DNA from: Streptomyces venezuelae
GTDB taxonomy: Bacteria; Actinomycetota; Actinomycetes; Streptomycetales; Streptomycetaceae
Length of the DNA stretch: 64,000 nt
Assembly: GCF_008642335.1 (NCBI RefSeq)
Contig: NZ_CP029191.1
Coordinates: 1,674,001-1,738,000, forward strand
Direction of reading: 5' to 3'
A program made the translations under genes and the position numbers. The notes under the pieces were generated by a model that did no database searches, was not told the DNA's origin, and saw only the letters and a list, made by a program, of their open reading frames with translations. Shown one piece after another: positions 57,668-64,000 of the stretch. Every line of letters starts with the position of its first letter. Position 1 is the stretch's first letter.

Positions 57668-59200
57668 TCAGTGTTGCAGGCGCCCGTCGTAACGCCGGGG
57701 CAGTCCCAGCGGGTTGGCGTCGCGCAGCTCCGGCGGGAGCAGCGGCTCGGGGGTGTTCTGGTACGCGACCGGGCGCAGCCACCGTTCGACGGCCGTGCCG
57801 CCCACGCTCGTCGAGGTCGACGTGGTGGCGGGGTAGGGGCCGCCGTGGTGCTGGGCGGGGGCGACGGCGACGCCGGTCGGCCAGCCGTCGACGAGGACGC
57901 GTCCGGCGAGCGGGGTGAGCTCGGCGAGCAGCTCGGCGCCGCGGCCGCTCTCCCCCGCCGCCTCGTCCGAGGACAGCTGCACGGTGGCGGTGAGGTTGCC
58001 GGGCAGGCGGGAGAGGACGGCGGTGATCTCCGCGTCGTCGGCGTAGCGCGCGACGACGGTGACCGGGCCGAAGCACTCCTCCAGGAGCAGGTCGTGCGCC
58101 CCTTCGGCGGCGAGGCGCGCGGCAGGGACGGTGAGGAAGCCCGCGCTGACGGTGTGCTCGCCGCCCGCGCCGGGGGTGACCGGCGCGTCCACGTCGGGCA
58201 GTGCGGCGCGCTCGCGCACCCCGGCGACGAAGTTGTCCCGCATCCGGTGGTCGAGGAGCACCCCCGACTCGGTGTTGCTGACCGCGTCGGTCAGGGACTT
58301 GACGAGCCGGTCGCCGCCCGCGCCCTCGGGGGCGAGGACCAGACCGGGCTTGACGCAGAACTGGCCGACGCCGAGCGTCATGGAGCCCGCGAGTCCGGTG
58401 CCGATCTGCTCGCCGCGCTCGGCGGCCGCGGCCTCGGTGACGACGACGGGGTTGAGGGAGCCGAGCTCGCCGTGGAAGGGGATCGGCACGGGCCGTGCGG
58501 CGGCCGCGTCGAAGAGGGCGCGCCCGCCGCGGATGGAGCCGGTGAAGCCGGCTCCTGCGACCAGCGGGTGCCGGACGAGTTCGACGCCCGCGTCGAAGCC
58601 GTGCACGAGGCCGAGGACGCCTTCGGGGATGCCGTGCCGGACGGCGGCCCTGCGCAGCACGGAGGCGACCAGCTCGGAGGTGCCGGGGTGGTCGGGGTGG
58701 GCCTTGACCACGACGGGGCAGCCCGCGGCGAGGGCGCTCGCGGTGTCGCCGCCGGGCACGGAGAAGGCGAACGGGAAGTTGGAGGCGGAGTAGACCGCGA
58801 CGACGCCGAGGGGGATCTTGTAGCGGCGCAGGTCGGGGATGGGCGGGGTCGCCGAGGCGTCGGGGTGGTCGATGACGATGCCGAGGAACGCGCCCTCGTC
58901 GACGATGTCCGCGAAGGCGCGCAACTGGTAGCAGGTGCGGGCGAGTTCGCCGGTGAGCCGGACGGGGCCGAGTGCGGTCTCCGCGTCCGCGGCCTCGACG
59001 AGGTGGTCCTTCGCTTCTTCGAGGAGGTCCGCCGCGGTGCGCAGGAAGGCGGCGCGGACCGTGCGGTCGGCGAGGGCGGACGCGGCGTCGGCGGCGGCGC
59101 GGACCGCGACGTCGACCTCTTCGGCTGTGGCCTCCACCGCAACCTGCTCGCGCTGCTTCCCGGTTCGGGGGTCGACACTCCAGACTGGTGCTGCTGCCAC
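57668..59200 (-). CDS. NADP-dependent aldehyde dehydrogenase (2-oxoglutarate semialdehyde dehydrogenase-like)
   Basis: A 510-residue aldehyde dehydrogenase of the alpha-ketoglutarate semialdehyde dehydrogenase type. Conserved residues are Asn141 (SASNFPFAFS), Lys166 (VVKAHP), Glu245 (PFHGELGSLNP) and Cys282 (LGVGQFCVKPG). Such enzymes end pentose, galactarate or hydroxyproline catabolism. GGAAAGGGA precedes the GTG at 59200; the extra upstream frame runs into the promoter. It is divergent from an IclR regulator, the usual control of such pathways, though no dehydratase or racemase gene is in view. Confidence 0.88.
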   Translation of the reverse strand: MAAAPVWSVDPRTGKQREQVAVEATAEEVDVAVRAAADAASALADRTVRAAFLRTAADLLEEAKDHLVEAADAETALGPVRLTGELARTCYQLRAFADIVDEGAFLGIVIDHPDASATPPIPDLRRYKIPLGVVAVYSASNFPFAFSVPGGDTASALAAGCPVVVKAHPDHPGTSELVASVLRRAAVRHGIPEGVLGLVHGFDAGVELVRHPLVAGAGFTGSIRGGRALFDAAAARPVPIPFHGELGSLNPVVVTEAAAAERGEQIGTGLAGSMTLGVGQFCVKPGLVLAPEGAGGDRLVKSLTDAVSNTESGVLLDHRMRDNFVAGVRERAALPDVDAPVTPGAGGEHTVSAGFLTVPAARLAAEGAHDLLLEECFGPVTVVARYADDAEITAVLSRLPGNLTATVQLSSDEAAGESGRGAELLAELTPLAGRVLVDGWPTGVAVAPAQHHGGPYPATTSTSTSVGGTAVERWLRPVAYQNTPEPLLPPELRDANPLGLPRRYDGRLQH

Positions 59201-59240
59201 CGCGGATTCCCTTTCCAGAGGTATGCCACTCACCAGGGCT

Positions 59241-59256
59241 GTTCGATATGCTGAAC
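59241..59256. promoter_or_regulatory. IclR-operator-like palindrome
   Basis: GTTCGATATGCTGAAC has exact GTTC/GAAC ends and an AT-centred core in the divergent space between the aldehyde dehydrogenase and IclR genes. Its length and symmetry match IclR-type operators. It is the best regulatory candidate in this gap. Confidence 0.5.
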
Positions 59257-59324
59257 GCTGTCCTCGCTGGTGAATGGCGGAGACTTCGGAGACTATTTCT
59301 CGGCGTTCAAAGGGGTCAAGGGCG

Positions 59325-60098
59325 ATGTCGGCTGGCGAGACCGGAGGCGGCGCGCAGGTCAAGTCCGCGGTGCGGACGGTGGAATTGCTCGAGTACTTCG
59401 CGGGCCGTCCCGGAATGCACTCCCTGGCCGCGGTCCAGGAGGCCGTCGGCTACCCCAAGTCGAGCCTCTACATGCTGCTGCGCACCCTGGTGGAGCTCGG
59501 CTGGGTGGAGACGGACGCGACCGGCACGCGGTACGGCATCGGGGTGCGGGCGCTGCTCGTCGGCACGTCGTACATCGACGGCGACGAGGTCGTGGCCGCC
59601 GCCCGCCCGACCCTCGACCGGCTCTCCGACGACACCACGGAGACCATCCACCTCGCGCGGCTCGACGGCACCAACGTCGTCTACCTCGCCACCCGCCAGT
59701 CGCAGCACTACCTGCGCCCCTTCACGCGCGTCGGCCGCCGCCTGCCCGCGCACTCCACGTCGCTCGGCAAGGCGCTGCTCGCCACGTACACCGACGAGCA
59801 GGTCCGCAAGATGCTCCCCGAGACGCTGCCCGCGCTCACCGAGCACACCATCACCGACCGCGAGAAGCTCATCGATGAGCTGCGCGCGGTCCGCGAGCAG
59901 GGCTTCGCGGTGGACCGCGAGGAGAACACGCTCGGCCTGCGCTGCTTCGGCGTGGCCATCCCCTACCGCACGCCCGCGCGCGACGCGATCAGCTGCTCGG
60001 TGCCGGTGGCGCGGCTCACGCCCGCGCACGAACAGATGGTGAAGGACGCGCTCTTCGACGCGCGCGACCGGCTGTCACTGGCTACTCGTAGGCTCTGA
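59325..60098 (+). CDS. IclR family transcriptional regulator
   Basis: About 257 residues. An N-terminal winged HTH (VKSAVRTVELLEYFAGRPGMHSLAAVQEAVGYPKSSLYMLLRTL) is followed by an IclR effector domain with AHSTSLGKALLATY and GLRCFGVAIPYRTPA. The ATG at 59325 is preferred; an in-frame ATG at 59274 would add 17 residues. It is divergent from the aldehyde dehydrogenase gene and probably regulates it in response to a sugar acid or aromatic intermediate. Confidence 0.88.
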   Translation: MSAGETGGGAQVKSAVRTVELLEYFAGRPGMHSLAAVQEAVGYPKSSLYMLLRTLVELGWVETDATGTRYGIGVRALLVGTSYIDGDEVVAAARPTLDRLSDDTTETIHLARLDGTNVVYLATRQSQHYLRPFTRVGRRLPAHSTSLGKALLATYTDEQVRKMLPETLPALTEHTITDREKLIDELRAVREQGFAVDREENTLGLRCFGVAIPYRTPARDAISCSVPVARLTPAHEQMVKDALFDARDRLSLATRRL

Positions 60099-60101
60099 CG
60101 C

Positions 60102-60578
60102 ATGGATGTCAGCCTGCGCGAAGTCCACGACAGCGATCTGCCCGTCTTCTTCCGGCAGATGAACGACCCCGAGGCGACCCACATGGCCGCGTTCACCCCG
60201 GAGGACCCGGCCGATCACGACGCCTTCGAGGCGCACTGGACGAAGATGCGGGCCTCCGCCGACATCGCCATCCGCACGGTCCTCGCGGACGGGGACGTGG
60301 TGGGGAACGCGGGGGTGTACGGGGCGCCGGGCGAGCGGGAGGTCACGTACTGGATCGACCGCGCGTACTGGGGCCGCGGCCTGGCCACGGCGGCCCTGCG
60401 CGGCCTCCTGGAACTGGAGCCGGACCGCCCGCTCTACGCCCGCGCGGCGGCGGACAACGCGGCGTCGATAAGGGTCCTGGAAAAGTGCGGCTTCGAGATC
60501 TCCGCGCAGGACCGCGGGTACGCCCCGGCCCGCGGAACGGAGATCGACGAGGTCGTCCTCGTCCTGCGCGGCGGCTGA
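60102..60578 (+). CDS. GNAT family N-acetyltransferase
   Basis: A 158-residue RimJ/RimL-like GNAT protein. The acetyl-CoA loop is YWGRGLATAALRGLLE (near residues 89-104), and NAASIRVLEKCGFEI is the fourth conserved motif. It starts 4 bp after the IclR stop. Substrate not predictable; ribosomal protein, antibiotic or small-molecule acetylation are possibilities. Confidence 0.9.
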   Translation: MDVSLREVHDSDLPVFFRQMNDPEATHMAAFTPEDPADHDAFEAHWTKMRASADIAIRTVLADGDVVGNAGVYGAPGEREVTYWIDRAYWGRGLATAALRGLLELEPDRPLYARAAADNAASIRVLEKCGFEISAQDRGYAPARGTEIDEVVLVLRGG

Positions 60579-60654
60579 GTCTCCGCCGCGCGGCGGAGGC
60601 GGATCGTCGCGGGGCAGGAGGTGCGGAGGGGTGGTCGGGCGGGAGCGTTGAGGC

Positions 60655-61695
60655 ATGTCGCAGAGCCTGTCCCCCGCATCGCCGTCGGCCGCCCCGCCCG
60701 CCGGGCCTCCTCCCGCCGCGCCCACGGCGCTCGGCCTCAGCCGGCCCCGGCGCGCCCTCCGGTTCGTCTCCGTGGTCTCCTGCGTGCCGTATCTCGCCCT
60801 CAAGGCCGCCTGGATCGGCGGGAGTCACCTCGGGATTCCCGACGGCAGTCCCCTGCTGGAGCACCGGCTCACGATGATCGTCGCCAACGGGCTGACCGTC
60901 CTCATGGACGCGGGCGTCATCGTGCTCGCGCTGCTGCTGACCCGGCCGTGGGGGCGTCGGATGCCCGCCTGGCTGCTCGCGGGCCCGATGTGGGTCGCCA
61001 CCGGGCTGCTGACGCCGATCATGGCCGGGTTTCCGCTGCAGCTCGTGGTCAGGGCGTTCGGCGGCAGCGACGGAGGGTCGGGCGGCGGCAGCGGGGACGA
61101 GCCGTTCCTCGACGGCTGGGTCTTCGGCGTCGTGTATACCGGGTTCATCCTGCAGGGCGTCGCGCTCGGCTCCCTCTTCGCGCTCTACGCGCGGGACCGC
61201 TGGGGGCACCTGTGGCGCGGGCGGGTCGGGGAGGGGCCGCCGTCCGTCGGCGACCGGTGGACGCGGACCGCCGTGGCCGTCGCCGCACTGCTCGCCCTCT
61301 TCCCCGCCGGCCTGCACGCCCTGTGGGCCGCGGGCTCCACAGCGGGGCTCGACGCGGGGCGGGCCCGGGAGCGTACGGCCGACTTCCACGTACTGGAGTC
61401 CCTGGACGTCGGCTACCTCGTCGCCGCCGTGGGCGGCGCCCTCGTACTGGCCTTCCGGCTGCTTCCCGCGCTCCCCGTGAAGGTGCCGCTCGCCCTGGCC
61501 TGGGCGGGCTCGGGGGCAGCGGGCTGCTGGGGCGCCTGGCTGCTCGCCGCCTCACTCACCGGCCCCGCGGACGATCTCACCGCGGGCCCCTCCGGCCCGA
61601 TGGTTCTGACCTACGCTGTGCAGATGATCACCGGGTTGCTCGTGGCCGCCGCCGGAGCCCGCCACCTGACGCGGCGGGCGAGGTCCGCGGCGTGA
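60655..61695 (+). CDS. Multi-pass membrane protein upstream of a two-component system
   Basis: A 346-residue protein with a Pro/Ala-rich cytoplasmic N-terminus (about 30 residues) and about seven hydrophobic helices. A short glycine-rich loop (GGSDGGSGGGSGDEP) lies near residue 140. There are no recognisable catalytic motifs. Its stop overlaps the histidine kinase GTG (GTGA at 61692-61695), so it is part of the same operon and may sense or relay a signal to the kinase. Function unknown. Confidence 0.8.
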   Translation: MSQSLSPASPSAAPPAGPPPAAPTALGLSRPRRALRFVSVVSCVPYLALKAAWIGGSHLGIPDGSPLLEHRLTMIVANGLTVLMDAGVIVLALLLTRPWGRRMPAWLLAGPMWVATGLLTPIMAGFPLQLVVRAFGGSDGGSGGGSGDEPFLDGWVFGVVYTGFILQGVALGSLFALYARDRWGHLWRGRVGEGPPSVGDRWTRTAVAVAALLALFPAGLHALWAAGSTAGLDAGRARERTADFHVLESLDVGYLVAAVGGALVLAFRLLPALPVKVPLALAWAGSGAAGCWGAWLLAASLTGPADDLTAGPSGPMVLTYAVQMITGLLVAAAGARHLTRRARSAA

Positions 61696-62993
61696 CGTCA
61701 CCGGCCACCGCCCTCTTCGGGCGTCGGACACGCCGCCGGTGGATCCACCTCATCCTCGGCGGCGCCCTCGCCATGCCGTACGTCTTCGTCGGCTCCGTCG
61801 TCGTCGGACCGCTCTTCGGCGACAAGACGTTCTTCGGCTCGCTCGGCGCCCAGCTCAGCGCGTTCGCGGTGGGCCTGCCGCTCGCCGCGATCACCGCGCT
61901 GTTCCCGCTGACCCGGCCCATGTCGGTGGCCGCCGTGCGCGCCCTGTGCGCGGTGCCGGACGAGTCGCTCGCCGACGGGCCCGCGCGGACCCGCGCGGCG
62001 CGCGGCCGCACCGTCGCCTGGTTCACGCTGCACCTCGGCCTCGGCGGGGTCATCAGCGGCATGTCGCTCGCGCTGCCGCCGTTCGCGGCGTTTCTCGTCG
62101 CGCTGCCGTTCGTCCCCGCGCTGCGGGACGACAGCACGGGGGCGCCCCCGTTCTTCGACGAGCCATGGTGGCTCGTCCTCTCCCCCGTCGCCGGCCTCCT
62201 CTCGCTCGCCGCGCTCGCCGCCTGCGCCGCCGCGGCCGGCGGACTCCTCGCACGCCGGGCGCCCGACCTGCTCGGGCCGACGCCCGCCGACCGGCTCGCG
62301 GCCGCCGAGCGCCGCGCCGCCGACCTCGCCGTGCGCAACCGCCTCGCGCGCGAGCTGCACGACTCGGTCGGCCATGCCCTGAGCGCCGTCACCCTCCAGG
62401 CGAGCGCGGCCCGCCGGGTCCTCGACCACGACCCGGAGTTCGTGCGCGATGCGCTCGCCGCCATTGAGGACACCACGCGTCGCACGGTCGGCGAACTGGA
62501 CGCCGTGCTCGGCGTGCTGCGGGAGACCGGCGAGGGCACCGGCGCCCGCCCGACGGCCCCCGCGCCCACACTCGCCGCCGACCTCGAAGGGCTGCTTCGC
62601 CGCACCCGCGCGGGCGGCCTGCGCGTGTCCGCGACGGTGGACGCGGACCTCGGCACGGACCCCGACGCGCTGCCCCCGCAGGTCTCCCGCGAGGCCTACC
62701 GCATCGTCCAGGAGGCCCTGAGCAACGCGCTGCGGCACGGCGACGACGCCACCTCCGTGACCCTGCGCATCGCCATGGACGGCACCGACCTGACCGTCAC
62801 CGCCGAGAACCCGCTCCCGGCCCGGCCCACCACCGCCGCCTCCTCCCGGCCCGGCGGCGGCCACGGCCTGCGCGGCATCGCCGACCGGGCCCGGCTGCTC
62901 GGCGGCACGGCGGACGCGGGCCCCCGGGACGGCACGTGGCGACTGGACGTACGACTTCCCCTGACAGGTGAGCGAGTGGAGAGACAGCGATGA
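61692..62993 (+). CDS. Sensor histidine kinase (NarL-type partner)
   Basis: A 433-residue HisKA_3-type kinase. Four or five transmembrane helices occupy residues about 20-195. The phospho-accepting histidine is in LARELHDSVGHALSAVTLQAS; the ATPase has YRIVQEALSNALRHGDDA and the G-box GGGHGLRGIADRARLLGG. The start GTG overlaps the preceding membrane gene; the stop overlaps the response regulator ATG. Stimulus unknown. Confidence 0.92.
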   Translation: MTSPATALFGRRTRRRWIHLILGGALAMPYVFVGSVVVGPLFGDKTFFGSLGAQLSAFAVGLPLAAITALFPLTRPMSVAAVRALCAVPDESLADGPARTRAARGRTVAWFTLHLGLGGVISGMSLALPPFAAFLVALPFVPALRDDSTGAPPFFDEPWWLVLSPVAGLLSLAALAACAAAAGGLLARRAPDLLGPTPADRLAAAERRAADLAVRNRLARELHDSVGHALSAVTLQASAARRVLDHDPEFVRDALAAIEDTTRRTVGELDAVLGVLRETGEGTGARPTAPAPTLAADLEGLLRRTRAGGLRVSATVDADLGTDPDALPPQVSREAYRIVQEALSNALRHGDDATSVTLRIAMDGTDLTVTAENPLPARPTTAASSRPGGGHGLRGIADRARLLGGTADAGPRDGTWRLDVRLPLTGERVERQR

Positions 62994-63649
62994 CCGCGAA
63001 CGGCATCAGGGTCGTCCTCGCCGACGACGAACGCATGGTCCGCACCGCCCTGCGCGCGATCCTCTCGGCCGAGCAGGGCATCGAGGTGGTCGGCGAGGCG
63101 GCGACAGGTGCCGAGGCGGTCTCCGTCGTACGGGACCTGAAGCCCGACGTGGTCCTGATGGACGTCCGCATGCCGGAGGTCGACGGCATCCGCGCCACCG
63201 AGCAGATCCTGCGGACGATGTCCGGGCCGCCGCGCGTCGTCGTCGTGACGACCTTCGAGAACGACGCGTACGTGTACGAGGCGCTGCGCGCCGGAGCCGC
63301 CGGGTTCCTCCTCAAACGCGCGGACGCGGACGAGCTCGTCCAGGCGGTCCGGCTCGTCGCGCGCAGCGACTCGCTGCTCTTTCCCTCGGCGGTCCGCGCC
63401 CTGGCCGCGGAGTACGGCCGCGCCGAGCCCGCCCCGCCCGCCTGGGTGGCCCGCCTCACCGGCCGCGAGAGCGAGGTGCTGCGGCTGATGGCGGCGGGTC
63501 TGACCAACGCGGAGATCGCCGGACGGATGGGCGTGGGCGCGGCGACGGTGAAGACCCACGTGGCGTCCGTCCTCGCCAAGACGGGGGCGCGGGACCGCAC
63601 GCAGGCGGTGATCGCGGCGTACGAGGCGGGCTTCATGAAGGCTGGATGA
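62990..63649 (+). CDS. NarL/LuxR-type response regulator
   Basis: A 219-residue response regulator. The receiver domain has the acidic pair Asp12/Asp13, phospho-acceptor Asp58 (VVLMDVRMPEVDG) and a conserved Lys in GFLLKRADADELV. The C-terminal LuxR HTH is LTGRESEVLRLMAAGLTNAEIAGRMGVGAATVKTHVASVLAKTG. It overlaps the kinase gene by 4 bp (ATGA), so the two are made together. Targets are unknown but the upstream membrane gene is a likely member of the regulon. Confidence 0.95.
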   Translation: MTANGIRVVLADDERMVRTALRAILSAEQGIEVVGEAATGAEAVSVVRDLKPDVVLMDVRMPEVDGIRATEQILRTMSGPPRVVVVTTFENDAYVYEALRAGAAGFLLKRADADELVQAVRLVARSDSLLFPSAVRALAAEYGRAEPAPPAWVARLTGRESEVLRLMAAGLTNAEIAGRMGVGAATVKTHVASVLAKTGARDRTQAVIAAYEAGFMKAG

Positions 63650-63712
63650 GAAAACGGTCTCAAGCACGGCAGAAGGGAACGAAACCCTTCCCTCCGTTCG
63701 TCCTCCCACGGG

Positions 63713-64000
63713 ATGAACAAGACGATCAGGCGCGCCTCGGTCTTCGCGCTGCTGCTCGTGCTCGCCCTGCTGGTGCGGGCGACATGGGTGCAGTTCCACG
63801 ACTCGACGGCTCTCGCGGACGACAAGCACAACCGGCGGAACGTGATGGCGCAGTACGCGAATCCGCTGGGCGACATCATCGTGGGCGGTGAGGCCATCAC
63901 CGGCTCCGAACGGACGAAGGGAGGAGACCTCGCGTACAAGCGCACGTACAAGAACGGCGACCTCTACTCGCCCATCACGGGGTACAGCTCGCAGGTGTAC
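63713..64000 (+). CDS. Penicillin-binding protein (PbpA/PBP2-like), 5' part
   Basis: The first 96 codons of a gene cut by the window edge. The N-terminus MNKTIRRASVFALLLVLALLVRATWVQF has a short cytoplasmic tail and one transmembrane helix. The next part (HNRRNVMAQYANPLGDIIVGGEAITGSERT, then YKRTYKNGDLYSPITGYSSQ) matches the non-catalytic N-terminal domain of actinobacterial PbpA/PBP2 transpeptidases. The catalytic domain is outside the window. It begins 63 bp after the response regulator. Confidence 0.85.
   Translation, partial: MNKTIRRASVFALLLVLALLVRATWVQFHDSTALADDKHNRRNVMAQYANPLGDIIVGGEAITGSERTKGGDLAYKRTYKNGDLYSPITGYSSQVY

Noticed and set aside
63672..63690. Hairpin GAAGGG / CCCTTC before the penicillin-binding protein gene as a terminator
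   Set aside because: Only 6 bp with a 7-nt loop, too weak to call, though it might slow transcription from the response regulator gene.

Overview
The window is high-GC DNA with many GTG starts, ATGA/GTGA stop-start overlaps and gene content typical of a Streptomyces chromosome: ectoine/hydroxyectoine genes, an LAETG sortase substrate, DinB/mycothiol-type domains, an Asp23/AmaP envelope operon and a B12-riboswitch cob cluster. From memory, the order phosphate transporter, cob genes, LAETG protein, ectABCD resembles the S. coelicolor SCO1845-SCO1867 region, so this is probably conserved core or core-adjacent chromosome. No rRNA, tRNA, CRISPR array, IS element, prophage or antibiotic gene cluster was recognised.

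Layout. 1-2053: acetate-type symporter (partial) and its DUF485 partner on the minus strand, with a Crp-like site upstream. 2355-5491: two tandem secreted subtilases. 5573-8814: membrane proteins (CopD-like, YhhN, sterol-desaturase-like hydroxylase). 8985-13953: a TetR-linked catabolic operon (two amidohydrolases, SDR, acetoacetate-decarboxylase-like protein) with a perfect 15-bp operator palindrome. 13985-18872: exonuclease-BRCT, small Cys-rich protein, SURF1, GH15 enzyme and an atypical SDR. 18884-22048: Asp23/DUF2273/AmaP operon with a divergent related gene. 22077-30640: crotonase, small HTH protein, ABC-F, PQQ-like protein, zinc peptidase, unknown, alpha/beta hydrolase and class II aldolase.

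30888-41674: a PHO-box-preceded Pit phosphate transporter, a strong terminator, then a cobalamin riboswitch leading cobD-cobQ-chelatase-cobO-cobB in a translationally overlapping operon. A convergent ZIP transporter and a CobE-CobC fusion follow. 42018-46300: LAETG surface protein, metal-dependent hydrolase, aminotransferase and DinB protein, separated by repeat-rich intergenic DNA. 46651-49976: ectABCD with a GC-poor leader and a terminator. 50049-55865: old yellow enzyme/MarR pair with paired operators, an ECF sigma/anti-sigma pair in which the anti-sigma carries a mycothiol-enzyme-like domain, a class V aminotransferase whose start lies in a perfect hairpin, a DsbA-like protein and an HxlR regulator. 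55929-64000: Gfo/Idh oxidoreductase, DUF1349, aldehyde dehydrogenase/IclR pair, GNAT, a membrane protein with a NarL-type two-component system, and the start of a penicillin-binding protein.

No obviously unprecedented system stands out. The best candidates for new biology are the TetR-linked decarboxylase-like operon, the anti-sigma factor with an intact DinB metal triad, the start-codon hairpin of the aminotransferase, and a family of short tandem or dispersed repeats at gene ends, one of which is inside the coding linker of cobB. Starts were chosen by eye from ribosome binding sites and homology, so several have an alternative noted.
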